A stretch of DNA of 64,000 nucleotides from NCBI GenBank assembly GCA_963989385.1, contig OZ022509.1, forward strand, positions 53,460,271-53,524,270. Direction: 5' to 3'. Positions 34,084-44,570 of this stretch are shown here, piece after piece. This DNA comes from Ctena decussata. Lineage: Eukaryota > Mollusca > Bivalvia > Lucinida > Lucinidae. The position numbers were made by a program, and so were the translations under genes. The notes under the pieces were generated by a model that saw nothing but the letters and a program-made list of their open reading frames with translations, was not told the origin of the DNA and did not search any database. The number at the start of each line of letters is the position of its first letter. Position 1 is the stretch's first letter.

Positions 34084-34290
34084 ACACCTGGTTAACTGTG
34101 TTTTCAAGGCTGTTACGAAACGAAAAAGAGCTGTTATGAAACGAAAAAGAGTCATAGTTCTAAAACTACTTGGTCATCGTGGCTAAACAAATTCGTTTAG
34201 CCACGGTGACCAGGTCGTTTGGGAACTATGACTCTTTTTCGTTTGGTAACAGGTCTTGTATATATATGTATATAGTTAACCAGGGGTGTG
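34084..34290. mobile_element. Palindromic MITE with GAAACGAAAAAGAG blocks, copy 1
   Basis: Ends ACACCTGGTTAAC and GTTAACCAGGGGTGT are inverted. GTTACGAAACGAAAAAGAGC and GACTCTTTTTCGTTTGGTAAC pair, as do GTCATAGTTC and GAACTATGAC. The tip is TTAGCCACGGTGACC-like. A related copy lies at 51484-51671. Confidence 0.8.
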
Positions 34291-34325
34291 TTTTAAATTA
34301 CTTACGATACTTTAAGTTACACTTA

Positions 34326-34454
34326 GGCCCGATTTCACGTCGCCTTAAAACACAGACTAACTTTTAGTTATCGAATATTTTACCTTTACCGTAATGCAAA
34401 ACTAGTAATTGATTAGTGCTTAAAACATGCTTTTAGGCGATGAGAAATCGGGCC
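34326..34454. mobile_element. 129-bp MITE, PIF/Harbinger-like (TTA)
   Basis: GGCCCGATTTCACGTCGCCT and the inverted right end AGGCGATGAGAAATCGGGCC are flanked by TTA on both sides (34323-34325, 34455-34457). A three-base TWA duplication with GGSCC ends is typical of Harbinger MITEs. Confidence 0.8.
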
Positions 34455-34674
34455 TTACAGGGTAAATAACTTCGACAATATCGTTTTGGCCTCTCTTTTC
34501 AGTTGGGTCAACTACTAAAGGAAATTATTAAATTCTTTCCTTTACGACAGAGAAATGTAAAAACATAGGCAATGTTCAGGAACCAATACAACCAGGTTTG
34601 GAAGGTCTTTGTCGTCCAGGGATCGCAAAGTAAAAAAGGGGCCGAGAAACATGCAGGTGTACCCATACATATTA

Positions 34675-34884
34675 GGGTAAAGTCGGGTAAATTCGGACAG
34701 CGGGTAAATTCGGACAATGACATTGTTTCCTTTATATGTCAATTGTTTGGAATTAAAGCAAAATTAACTGGGCAAACATTAAAAATCTTGATGAGACGGC
34801 TCATGAGCCGTCTCATCTGGGTTTTCACTGTTTGCAATGATATGTCCGAATTTACCAGCTGTCCGAAGTTACCCGACTTGACAC
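34675..34884. mobile_element. TA-type MITE, GGGTAAAGTCGGG termini, with hairpin
   Basis: The ~40-bp inverted ends contain GTCGGGTAAATTCGGACAGC and its decayed partner, flanked by TA (34673-34674, 34885-34886). The centre is the modular hairpin GCAAACATT...GACGGCTCATGAGCCGTC...CACTGTTTGC (34772-34835). Confidence 0.85.
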
Positions 34885-35020
34885 TATTGTACATGTAAAC
34901 ACCATAGGGTTTGCATGGGCTTTGTGGATGCTCTATTATTTGCAGTGTTTCTATGGAAAACCATCATCATCCTGTGCTATTTCGCCGCATCAGAAGTATC
35001 TGGGCCGTGACAGAATCCAT

Positions 35021-35258
35021 TGAGCCGCGACACGAGAAAACCAACAAAGTGGTTGTGCGCCCAGCGCATACTCAGATCAGCCTGGGCGTCCACCCAGCAT
35101 GATCAGAGTCTTCGCTGTCCGCATGGAGGTAGCTTAAACCCTTAGCTACCTTTTAAGCACTTAGCGAAGAGGCTGACCAAAATGGGTGGATGCCAAGGCT
35201 GATCTGAGTCTGCGCAGGGCGCACAACCACATTGTTGTTTTTTTCATGTCGCGGCTCA
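35021..35258. mobile_element. TGAGCC palindromic MITE, copy 4
   Basis: TGAGCCGCGACACGAGAAAA to TTCATGTCGCGGCTCA, with both internal stems. It lies in the central spacer of the inverted duplication. Frames on both strands across it (34911-35102, 35153-35452) are translations of the element. Confidence 0.9.
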
Positions 35259-35675
35259 TTTGTAGTGGACTTGCGAAATGCAGACCTACTTTCGTATGCA
35301 GGGCCTTCATTCTTTGCCTTTATTATTACGCGGTCCGGTTGTTCAAAACTAACAACTTCGATAGTTAACGAGACGTTAACGCTCAAACAATTATACGAAA
35401 ATTGTTTTTTACGAAAAATGGAAGCATCTTTTACAGTGAAAAGGCTCCTCACAATTTTTCATGAAAAATATTATCGCAATTGATTTTGTGAGTACTGTAA
35501 AACCTGACAAGCCCTCGCCTAAAGACTTTGTTAAGCTAACGGTGCTTTGAAGCAAAATATGTATACAAACCTGCTGTACATACATGTCAGTCAAATAATA
35601 TTTTAGCCTTGAGGCTAAATATTCGCAGCTTCAAATTTGAAAGGATTGCACATTTACCAAGGGTGTCTGGTTATT
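35259..35675. other. Spacer DNA, nothing recognised
   Basis: No supported gene or repeat. Confidence 0.45.
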
Positions 35676-35808
35676 CATTACTGTGAAGGACTGAAATTGT
35701 TTCATTACTGTGAAGGACTGAAATTGTTTCATTACTGTGAAGGACTGAAATTGTTTAACTACTGTGAAGGACTGAAATTGTTTCATAACTGTGAAGGACT
35801 GAAATTGT
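35676..35808. repeat. 27-bp tandem repeat, about 5 copies
   Basis: The unit CATTACTGTGAAGGACTGAA followed by ATTGTTT repeats with few changes. Its length is a multiple of three, so the minus frame at 35631-35828 reads as a 9-residue repeat. There are no spacers, so this is not a CRISPR array. Confidence 0.95.
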
Positions 35809-36462
35809 GATGTGTGCCGTGTGATCATTTAGCAGTCAAAACTAAAACTGCTGCTGATTTTAAGTGATCAAAATATAAGATTAATTTCCGAGCATTCAAA
35901 GCTCATATCAAGTCTGATCATTCATTTCTACGTTGTAATTAATTCATTTTCCATTTGCTTTTATGCAAAGCATTGCGAGCATTCTGCAATATTAAATCTG
36001 GTGAACAATCTGAATAATATGTCTATATAAGTCTGAATGAATGTTTTGCTGAATGAAGAACAAAAATTCAATAGATTCAGATGGGACATTTTTACTCACA
36101 TATTAATTGGAAGCGTAACTCAGACTGCGTGAAATTATTTCGCCATTAATACGCTCACTGCCAAACGTCAAATCGGCTTTATCCTGACATTTACCACAGA
36201 TTTACATATTATTGCAAGACAAGTCGTCTAGATTTTCAATTTGTTATTCAAGTCATTTTCTTGACTCGAATAGAGCGTTTCATGAATGAAAATTGACATT
36301 TCCGTGACAGACAATAACGAACTAGACTGGCACATAGAGAAATCTCAAGCTGTTACATGCAAATAGCAAAAGAACAAACCAATATGCGAAACGCCTGAGT
36401 TTTATTTACTACTAATCAAAGGGCCCGGTTGTCCAAAGTATCGTTAGCCTAACGAAGTTCGT
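35809..36462. other. AT-rich DNA, nothing recognised
   Basis: No gene or repeat could be supported. Confidence 0.45.
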
Positions 36463-36466
36463 TTAA

Positions 36467-36688
36467 CCCTTTTTTGACCAGTGGACTTGTCCATTCTTAT
36501 CATTCAGATAATCCCATTTCTAGTTTTAGGGGTTTCTGGTGAATATTTCCACTTTTATTGTACTTTGCATAGAAATTCCTTTAAGCAAACAATGTAGACC
36601 CTGATCAGACGCCGCGTTTTGCGGCGTCTGAACTGGGTCTGCACTGTTTGCATAATGTCCCCAAAACGGGTATCCGTTCTGAAAAGGG
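36467..36688. mobile_element. TTAA MITE, CCCTTTT family, with hairpin
   Basis: TTAA at 36463-36466 and 36689-36692 bounds a 222-bp element. The ends are CCCTTTTTTGACC and GTTCTGAAAAGGG. The modular hairpin at 36585-36651 has inner stem GACGCCGC/GCGGCGTC and outer stem GCAAACAATGTAGACC/GGTCTGCACTGTTTGC. The termini differ from the AGCGCC family. Confidence 0.85.
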
Positions 36689-37056
36689 TTAAAGACAGGA
36701 ATGGAACTGTATAAGGAAAATTAACTTCCACAGTGTCATTTTAATGACCGTTCAAGGAAGAAGAGGTGATTGATACTGTTTTTAGCCGACGACACGGACA
36801 GACGCACAGTGCCCCGTACTGCGACCATGAAGCGCGGGGGAGGGGGATATCGTTACGAGAATAACCAGACAACCCGGCAAAGAATTCCTATCTACGGATT
36901 CATCCTAAATACGCCAGTGAGTTGAGATAAGCGCTTAGGATTGTAGTAGTTTGATCAAGATCGCAAAGTTTAGCCCTCACTGTTCACCATTTCAGAAAGA
37001 CTCTACTAAGCAGAAGTGTGGAGATACAAACATTTCTGTCGCACGTGGCTTTCGTT

Positions 37057-37187
37057 ATATACTTAAGGACAAAAGTTCTGCACGGATGTTTCTTTAACAT
37101 CCGTGCAGAACTATTGTATACTTAAGGACAAAAGTTCTGCACGGATGTTACTTTAACATCCGTGCAGAACTTTTGTCCTTAAGTATA
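37057..37187. repeat. Tandem hairpins; 71-bp perfect palindrome
   Basis: From 37117 to 37187, two 34-bp arms starting TATACTTAAGGACAAAAG pair perfectly around a CTT loop. A nearly identical hairpin precedes it at 37057-37116. The left arm of the duplication lacks both (site near 33331-33336), so this is an insertion, probably of a tiny TA-targeting foldback element that then duplicated. Confidence 0.85.
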
Positions 37188-37213
37188 AATTCTTCGAACA
37201 TTCATATTGTCTG

Positions 37214-37489
37214 ATGCCATTTTCCTTTATTTATAAGGTAGTGCTGAGGGCATGTCCATATGGGCCACCGGAACAAGCCAAATGCATATCCTTTGTCCAC
37301 TTCATGCATCTGCAGTCGATGACGCTTCCTGAAGAACTAATGCGAAGGAATCACAGATACATTAACAAACTGTTTGTAGCAATGAAAAGTATTTGTAATC
37401 GACTGACACTTTTAGGTACTGGAATGGCACCGGACCTTTGTTATGTTCAGCTTGTAATGTTCGGTTTTGTTTGTTTTATGTCTGTCTAG
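37214..37489 (+). pseudogene. 91-codon frame partly shared with the left arm
   Basis: Not recognised. Residues around YGPPEQAK and HLQSMTLPEELMRRNHR have a counterpart on the minus strand of the left arm (about 33170-33275: YGPLDEAK, HLQSMTVSEELMQRNHR), with a 12-bp in-frame deletion. The end MAPDLCYVQL resembles the left-arm frame at 31726-31810, on the far side of the mariner insertion. Most differences alter residues, so selection on this frame is not evident. It may be a degraded exon or transposon relic. Confidence 0.25.
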
Positions 37490-37513
37490 TTATCTTTATA
37501 GCAAATTTGTTAA

Positions 37514-37705
37514 CTCTTTAAGCACCAAAAAAGCAGACGACAAAATTTACGTCTGCAAAAGTTGAAAAAATGCTTTGTTCAAGACATTTCATATTGAGAA
37601 TTCAAAAACTAGAGAGCAAACAGTGTAGATCTACATGAGGCGGCTCCTTATCAGGATCTACGCTGTTTGCAAATTTTGCTAATTTCGTCACTGGGGCTTA
37701 AAGAG
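37514..37705 (+). mobile_element. TTAA MITE, AGCGCC family, copy with empty-site proof
   Basis: Flanked by TTAA (37510-37513) and TTTA (37706-37709). The left arm has the pre-insertion sequence with a single TTAA (31726-31729). The ends are CTCTTTAAGCACC and GGGGCTTAAAGAG, with the hairpin at 37616-37670. Confidence 0.95.
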
Positions 37706-37899
37706 TTTATATCCTGTATATTTGCAAGTCCAAATTACATGTTTCATAAACAGTGCTCGGCGAGACTGACTAAAGATTGTTTCTATTACACTTGACTCTT
37801 TCGTGAGTTCTGGCTTAAGTGGTCTGACGTAAGATGTCAATCAAATGTCCACCAGTAGATTGGAATTGATCTCAGAGTTTGAACTGTTTATGCAATAAA

Positions 37900-38565
37900 A
37901 CAAAACAAGCTTGTGAACAAAATATCCGAAGAACTTCTTAAGCAGTCCAGTTTATTTGGCATACAGTTATAGACTAAGATGTAGATGAACTGATTAATAC
38001 CCTTTTCTGACATACATTTTGGGATGAACCTTCTTTGCAGACAAGCATACAGTTGGGGGCATAGTGTTTCATAAATAAATTTTCTAGTTTTCTCATAACC
38101 GATTCAGTGTGGGATTTGCTTTTAATAGTTGCATCAGAAAAATGCTTTGCACCCGAACGAGCGACAAAACGTTAAAAAGCAAAAACTTTGCTTCCCAAAC
38201 GGGCAACAGAAAACTGTTTTGCGTCCGAACGGGAAACAAAAACAAGGAATTTTGCACTTTCTGAAAAAGCTCATTTTTAAACGCTTATAACTTTTTTTGA
38301 AGTCAATTTAAAAATAATTTGAACGGACAAGTTTCAAATAAATAATTCTTCTTTATTTTTCCTGCTGTCTGTTTTTTTTTCATATTTATAAAGATCTTTT
38401 GCACTGACCTGTTTTATTAGCAATACCCACAAAATGGCAATTTTGTTACCCGATCTGGCAACAGTAACTTAATATAGTAACATTTTGCTGTAAAACGTCT
38501 AAAAGTGTTTTGTTGCCCGTACGGGCAATTTCCTTATACTAACTAACATAGAAAATGTCATGTAC
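37900..38565. other. Arm-specific DNA with CGAACGGG motifs
   Basis: Most of this stretch has no partner in the left arm and is probably an insertion. CCCGAACGAGCGACAAAACG, CAAACGGGCAACAG, CGAACGGGAAACAAAAAC and CCGTACGGGCAA recur as imperfect copies of one word. No termini could be fixed. Confidence 0.4.
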
Positions 38566-38832
38566 CAGACCCGGATCCAGACCACAACGTACTGGTGGAG
38601 ATCTGGGGAACTGGTGGGGTCGGGAGTTGCCGAGATACATGTGTAGGGGTGTGTAGTGGCGGAGAGGAGGCATGTGGGCTTGAAAATATATGACATAATT
38701 AGGGATCAATTCGATGAGAATTTTTGATAATGTCTTTTTTACCTTGAAATATATGTTATGACATCTCATTAGAATCGCCTCACCCAAATGGCGGGACTGA
38801 AAGCCCAAAGCCCATCCCCTGGATCCGGGCTG
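38566..38832. mobile_element. CCCGGATCCAG-family element with TGTAC TSD
   Basis: Starts CAGACCCGGATCCAG and ends CTGGATCCGGGCTG. TGTAC is duplicated at 38561-38565 and 38833-38837, while the left arm has it once (31480-31484 on the other strand). Inner blocks match 12889-13291 in reverse. Confidence 0.9.
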
Positions 38833-38945
38833 TGTACAAACGTTGATAAACGTAAAGAAAAACCAAGCAAATAATACAAAGAAAAAAAAATGAATGTTTT
38901 TCTTTTTTTCGAGGTTATTTAGGTATCACCTAATCAATCTGTTTA

Positions 38946-39184
38946 TGAGCCGTGACACGACAAAACAAACAAAGTGGCGTGTGCGCCCGGCGAAGACTCA
39001 GGTCAGCCTGGCCATCCGCCCAGTCTGACCAGAGTATTAGTTGACCGCATGGAGCTAGCTTAGACCCTTAGCCACCCTTAAAGTACAAACGAAGAGTCAG
39101 ATCGGACTTGGCGGATGCCAATGCTGATCTGAGTATGCGCTGGGCGTATATGCCACTTTTTCGGTTTTCTCGTGACTAGGTTCT
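38946..39184. mobile_element. TGAGCC palindromic MITE, copy 5
   Basis: More diverged (right end CTCGTGACTAGGTTCT). TA occurs on both sides (38944-38945, 39185-39186) and once at the empty site in the left arm (31380-31381). This fixes the target duplication of the whole family as TA. Confidence 0.9.
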
Positions 39185-39421
39185 TATGTTTCGATATGTC
39201 TTCCTTCCTTTCTGCTGGTAGTAAAAAGTGAATCCTTGACGGCAATACATAACAGAATTAGCTTTTGACATTTTCCAAATTGAATTGGTAGAGACATGGA
39301 ACTGAGCTTCATTTACAAACACAAACGTGAAAGTAGTCGTCATGACCAGAGTTGCCTACGCACGCGTGCTTTATGACCAGGTTGTACTGCTCTCAGTCGA
39401 TGTTTGCATACACATTCTTCC

Positions 39422-39617
39422 TTAATGCACCAGAAAAGAGTAGTTAAATTTGCACACAACGTAGATCCAGATGAGGCGGCTGATCTTGAGCAATCTCATC
39501 TAGGTCTGCACTGTTTGCCCTCTTGTCTTTAAATTCTCAATCATACAGCTTTGCCGACACACAGTTTTTAATTTCGCAAACATAAAGTTTGTCGTCTGCC
39601 TTTTGGCACTGTTAGGG
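39422..39617 (-). mobile_element. TTAA MITE, AGCGCC family, right-arm ortholog of 30616
   Basis: Reverse orientation, with GTCGTCTGCCTTTTGGCAC near its end and a degraded hairpin at 39452-39518. It shares its position with the MITE at 30616-31055 but lacks the nested TGAGCC element. Confidence 0.8.
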
Positions 39618-39645
39618 TCAAATATATGAAACGTGAAGTCCAGTT

Positions 39646-39996
39646 GGCAATTAAGCGGACGTAAGTTTTGTCGTCTGCTTTATGGCGCTATAAGGGTTAA
39701 GCCATTTTTCCCGACATGTTTCTGGTTATTGAGAGAAATTCTTCTGACTATTATTGAATGTGATTTTCTGTGACACCGAAAGCAACAAGAATATTCCTAA
39801 GCCATTATGGCATCTGACAGCAATGTTTTGTCCTGTCAAAATAGTGACAGATCAAATTGATTGTCACAGAGAAAGTCTGATAAAGCAAAAAATGATGCGT
39901 ATGCCTGTGGGTATCATTGGTCTTTTGACAATATTTTTGTTCATGAGCGAGATGAAACGGCTTCTGTACATCTGTAAAATGGAATATTTTGGAGGG
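39646..39996. other. Short MITE end fragment plus unassigned DNA
   Basis: TTTTGTCGTCTGCTTTATGG, then GCGCTATAAGGGTTAA at 39664-39699 is the end of another AGCGCC-family MITE. The rest is unassigned; the 109-codon frame at 39754-40083 runs into the next MITE. Confidence 0.5.
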
Positions 39997-40000
39997 TTAA

Positions 40001-40203
40001 CCCTTAATGCGCCAAAAAACAGACGACAAAATTTACGTCTGCAGAATTTCAAAAAACGTCTCGTCCAAGCGATATCATATTGAGAATTGGAACACTAGAG
40101 GGCAAACGGTGTAGATTCAGATGAGGTGGCTCATCATGAGCCACCTCATCTGGATCTACACTGTTTGCCGATTCCACAATTTTAAATTTTGGCGCTTTAA
40201 GGG
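40001..40203 (+). mobile_element. TTAA MITE, AGCGCC family, intact copy
   Basis: Perfect TTAA at 39997-40000 and 40204-40207. Ends CCCTTAATGCGCCAAAA and TTTTGGCGCTTTAAGGG. The hairpin at 40102-40168 has inner stem GAGGTGGCTCA/TGAGCCACCTC, a paired change relative to GAGGCGGCTCA in other copies. Confidence 0.95.
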
Positions 40204-40313
40204 TTAAGATTGGCTCTTTTGATAAAAATGGCTACATGTGTGCATGTGCAAAACCTCACCAGAATGCCGCGAAAAATATCCATACGCCAGGAAACTGAAA
40301 ATATTTGCTTTAA

Positions 40314-40508
40314 CCCTTAAAGCGCCGAAACAAGCAGGCGGCAAAATTAACGTCTGCAAAATTTCAGGAAATGTTTTATCAAAGCAATAACATTCAACAA
40401 TAAAATTCCAAGACAGAGGGCAAAACAGTGTAGATCTAAATGAGGCGCTCATCATGAGCCGCAACATTAGGATCTATGAAGTCTGCAAATTGCTGGTGCT
40501 ATTAAGTA
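40314..40508 (+). mobile_element. TTAA MITE, AGCGCC family, diverged copy
   Basis: TTAA at 40310-40313 and 40509-40512. Left end CCCTTAAAGCGCCG. Hairpin at 40420-40486, now imperfect. Confidence 0.85.
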
Positions 40509-40512
40509 TTAA

Positions 40513-41597
40513 ATTATTTTATAGTTTTAGATTAATAAAAAAAAAAAAGGTTATTTTCATGACCATGTCCTATCGTAGCTGTAAGAACGCATATTGGTGG
40601 TAGATGACAAACTGAAACTTTTCAGTATTCTGGCCAAACAAAAACAAAATCAATATTCTGGATTGCGTAATAAAAATACATGAAATGACTTCTGAGCGTT
40701 TAATTCTGTGTGGAAGAATGTCAGCACTTGAACACTGATTATCATTTTTGGCTCGCGCTCTCAGGCGCAAGCCAGTATTCAAGTGGTTTAGTGATACCGA
40801 GTTATTTTCGGAAGAAACGATACGTCACGCTTAGTTGGAAAATACCAGGAGAGTGTGTACTGCAACGATTCGTTCTAAACTGTTTTAGGGCCGCAATTAA
40901 GCCAAAGAGATCGGAAAGTTCGTTCCAGTTTGAGACAGCATTTCTTCATTATTTTCTTCACAGACATAACAAACAAAGACCTCGTCCGATTTTCTCTATT
41001 TTTATCCATATCCGATTTGCCTCATCTGCTAAAAATAACAGATGGAAACTTTATTCTATTTTTGATAGTACATGTACTTTGGGTTTTTTTTTTTTTTAAA
41101 TATTTCCGTTAAAAAGCACGTTTTTCTTTTACAAGTGCCTTGAACTTGACCACATTTCTTTTGCTTTTTATAAACTGATTGCATAAAAAATGAAACTCTA
41201 ATGCAATGCAAAGTATTTGGCTTTGCATCCTAAGAAATATACCAAAACTAGTGTAAGAAACAGTGTTTATATATAGCTTAGCGCAAAGCATTAGCTTTTC
41301 CAAAAAATCATGCAGCGGCGTCGCGAAAAATAGGCCTTAGGGCATCGCATAATCTGACTAGTCAGAGCAGCCGGCACACTGTCCAACGCCGATGCATTCG
41401 TTGGATCTGATCAGTCTTTTTCGGCACATATATATTCTTCATCTTTCGTGCTGAGGATAGACTGATCAGACTGCGCTTCTGCCGGAGTGGGCTGATCTGT
41501 GAATCAGTGTAAAATCTGAAAGAGCAGAGTTCAAATTTATTGTTTAAATTTAGAAACAAGCGCTTTTGACGATTTTCTTCCCTTTTAACATTTACTG
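40513..41597. other. Unassigned DNA with one degenerate inverted repeat
   Basis: No supported gene; the 129-codon frame at 40710-41099 ends in a poly-T stretch and shows no family. At 41345-41505, TCTGACTAGTCAGAGCAG, GATCTGATCAGTC and GACTGATCAGACTGCGCTTC recall the stems of the TGAGCC elements, but no full copy can be drawn. Confidence 0.4.
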
Positions 41598-43131
41598 AAA
41601 CAAGAGCTCCGCTGAGCGGGACAATATACGCCCGTTGGGGCTTAAAGTTGGAAAGACAACAAGAGATGACAGAATTTTTGTCATTAGCTTAAATCTTCAA
41701 TAAAAAGGCAGATACAAAACTACAAAACAAAAAGCTTTGTATGAAATTCCTAGAAAAATAACAAACGGGCATAATTCCATCAGAACTGAAAGTAGGGTCG
41801 TGGTTCTTGTTCTCTGCATATCGTCTGATATTTGTACAAACTTTCATGGAGAAATCTTCAACGGTTTTCAAGATATGGAGCAGACAATAAATTACTAAAT
41901 GAAAAATACAAAGGTGCATAATTCTGTCAAAACTGAAAGTAGGGTTATGGTTCTTTTTCTCTGCACATTGTCTGATGATGCTTCATATTTGTATAAACTT
42001 TTATGAAGAAATCTTATACAGTTTTTGAGATATGGAGCGGACAAATAATGTTACCTTTTGAACTTTGACCTCTAAGTGTGACCTTGACCTTTGTTGAAAT
42101 ACAAGTTCTGCAAGTTGCCTCGATAAGGTGAACACTGGACTCAAGTTTCAAAAAATCTTTCACGAGGTTAAGGAGATATGGAATGGACACGAATTTAATA
42201 CAAAATTACAATACGAAAAATACAAGGCGCGTAATTTTGTTAAAAATTAAAGTAGGGTTATGGTTCTTTTTCCCTGAACATCATCTGATGATGCTTTATA
42301 TGTATACAAACTTTCATGAAGTAATCTTAAACGGTTTTCGAGATATGGAGCTGACACAAAGTTTATGTGAAATTACTATAAGAAAAATACAAAGGGACAC
42401 GATTCCATCAAAACAGAATAGGGTTATGGTTCTTTTTCTTCGCACATCGTTTGATGGTGCTCTATATCTATACAAACTTTCATGAAGAAATCTTAAACGG
42501 TTTTTGAGATACAAAGCTTATATGAAATTACTATACAAAAAAATACAAAGGGGCGTAATTTTGTTAAAAGTGAAAGTAGGGTTATGGCCCTTTTTCTCTG
42601 CACATCGACTGATGATGCTTTATAATTATACAAACTTTCATGAAGAAATCTTTAACGGTTTTCGATATATGGAGCGGACACGAGGCTTATATGAAATTAC
42701 TATATGAAAAAAACAAAGGAATATAATTCCGTCTAAAATGAAAATAGGGTTATGTTTTTTTTTCTCTGCACATCATCTGATAATGCTTTATATTTGCACA
42801 AACTTTCATGAAGAAATCTTAAACGGTTTTCAAGATATGGAGCGGACACGAAATTTAACCATTTGACCATTGACCTCTAAGTGTGACCTTCACCTTTGTC
42901 GGACATCATTGAAGTATTAGTTCTGCACATCGTCTCGATAAGGCAAACATTTGACCCAAGTTTCCAGAAAATCTTTCAAGGGGTTAAGGAGATATGGAGC
43001 GGACACGAAACGGACAGACGGACGGACAGACAGACGGACGGACGGACGGACGGACAGACAGACGGACGGACGGACGGATTGACGGACAGAGGTCACGACA
43101 TAATACGACCCGTCTTCGACAGGCGTATAAA
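41598..43131 (+). mobile_element. pearl/CvA-like element with ~160-bp tandem repeats
   Basis: Starts ACAAGAGCTCCGCTGAGCGG, which contains a small hairpin, then TATACGCC. It ends with CCCGTCTTCGACAGGCGTATA, so TATACGCC and GGCGTATA are inverted near the two ends. Six copies of a ~160-bp unit (AGGGTTATGGTTCTTTTTCT, ACTTTCATGAAGAAATCTT, GAGATATGGAGCGGACAC) occur at about 41790, 41940, 42250, 42420, 42580 and 42745. Two GACCTCTAAGTGTGACCTT segments follow units, and a GACG/GACA microsatellite lies near the 3' end. This layout is that of bivalve pearl elements, considered non-autonomous Helitron/Helentron relatives. Confidence 0.75.
43008..43090 (+). repeat. (GACG/GACA)n microsatellite
   Basis: Tetranucleotide tract at the 3' side of the pearl-like element. 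It produces the threonine/aspartate/glycine-rich frames over 42896-43216, which are not genes. Confidence 0.95.
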
Positions 43132-43435
43132 AATGTATCCCATGTATTTGTGTGTGTGGCTTATATGTATAACGGGCCGTGTTATGTATGTTAAGGTCGG
43201 TAATGTAGGTGAGTAATTAACGCATACGCATTGCAACAGGCATTTCCATGGCACAAAGCGATATATTATGTACACATTTTTAGCATCTGATAAATTTCTT
43301 ATTGGCCATCAAAATGTTCATGAATAGCGTGAACTGGAAGCCTCTTACAATGACACAGGTACAGAAAAAGGGGACGATTCAGAATTGTTAAAATTTGAAA
43401 CTGTTAGAGATTCATTGACAGCTTTATGACAATAG
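43132..43435. other. Intergenic DNA, nothing recognised
   Basis: No supported feature. Confidence 0.45.
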
Positions 43436-43560
43436 AGGGGTTGGTTGGATGGTGCGATGATGCTGGGTATAACTTCCAGTGCCGGGGCGTCCTACTGATT
43501 TGGATTATAGTAGGTGCGCGGGGGGTGGGGGGGGGGGTTGTGTGGACACTTTCCTTGCTT
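43436..43560 (+). mobile_element. SINE family 3, truncated copy
   Basis: Matches the first ~120 bp of the SINE at 9750-9972 (GGATGGTGCGATGATGCTGG, AACTTCCAGTGCCGGGGCGT). It breaks off before the GATATAGACTG part, after a G-rich run. Confidence 0.75.
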
Positions 43561-44292
43561 TTATAACACTCTCTAATGTTACCTTCTTACTTCAGCTATA
43601 CAAATGTACAGAGAAATATTTACACTCTTAGACGATTTTCTAAGATGAACCTATACTGGGCTGACGTTGTCCATACATCCACGAACAACACACATTCGTG
43701 CAATCTTACGCGTAAGCAACGTCACGGATAATTCAGATAGATGATTGGCCGACGTAACATTTGATATATGTCATGTCATAGTGACGGCTGCTGTACTTCA
43801 TTACCAAACACGTTGGTTAATAACTATTTTTCGTCCTTTACTTGGCGTTAAATTAGTCAGATGAGTAACAAAATTGATGTAAAAACATTGCATAAATATA
43901 AAAGATAAATTTCATTTGTCGGGAGTTCATGGAAATACGAACGCAATGGGTCCCGTGCATTGTTGTTCCCGACTGGTGTAAAGCAAGTTATTGTCCCAAA
44001 CGACAGCAGCATGCATTTTCTTCTCAGAGTGTCAAAATTTTGTTCCAGTCACTGCCACTGATGCCACTTAAACCAAAAATAATCTTCAGTAAATATAAAT
44101 CTATTGTCTTCTTTTGATGCCAAGTTCAGATGTGCCGAGATTCCATAGACATGGGTTTGAAACAGTCTTTCCTAAAATTTTGATTCAGACTAAATGTGAC
44201 ACAACAGCCGTGAAGAAAAGACTTGAAATAGGTCCATATAGTTATTTTCCTTGAGACATGCCAAAACGGCCGGCCAAAACGTTGGAAAACTG

Positions 44293-44302
<10 letters not shown>
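43561..44302. other. Intergenic DNA, nothing recognised
   Basis: No gene or repeat is supported; a 62-codon frame at 43929-44117 has no recognisable features. Confidence 0.45.

Positions 44303-44335
<33 letters not shown>
44303..44335. repeat. (TG)n microsatellite
   Basis: About 16 TG units ending directly at the TTAA that bounds the next element. Confidence 0.95.
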
Positions 44336-44337
<2 letters not shown>

Positions 44338-44570
44338 AACCCTTTCAGTGCCAGACGTCATTTCATGCCGCGGAGACGTCGGGCTAATTACGTTTGTTTA
44401 TGTTTATTTTACCAAAATAACGTTGCGCGTCTGCCGTAACGTCACTTGTGTTAGCGCGCAAACAGTGTGGGCCGATAGAAAAGTTACAGAAATATTTCAG
44501 GTAAAAAGTATGTCCAAGCTCACTGCCAGAAATACGACATAATGAAATGTTTATTATGTGTTTCTATTGC

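Larger units (their letters stand above)
36888..39645 (-). repeat. Right arm of the inverted duplication
   Basis: Reverse-complement partner of 30585-33868. Private insertions here are the hairpin repeat (37057-37187), a TTAA MITE (37514-37705), the CCCGGATCC element (38566-38832), further unmatched DNA before it, and a TGAGCC MITE (38946-39184). The left arm supplies the empty site for each named insertion. Confidence 0.85.

Noticed and set aside
35676..35808. Possible CRISPR-like array
   Set aside because: The 27-bp units abut without spacers; it is a simple tandem repeat in eukaryotic DNA. The same applies to 5852-6113 and 52802-53070.
42183..43216. Series of ~100-codon frames
   Set aside because: They are translations of the ~160-bp tandem units and the GACG/GACA microsatellite of the pearl-like element.
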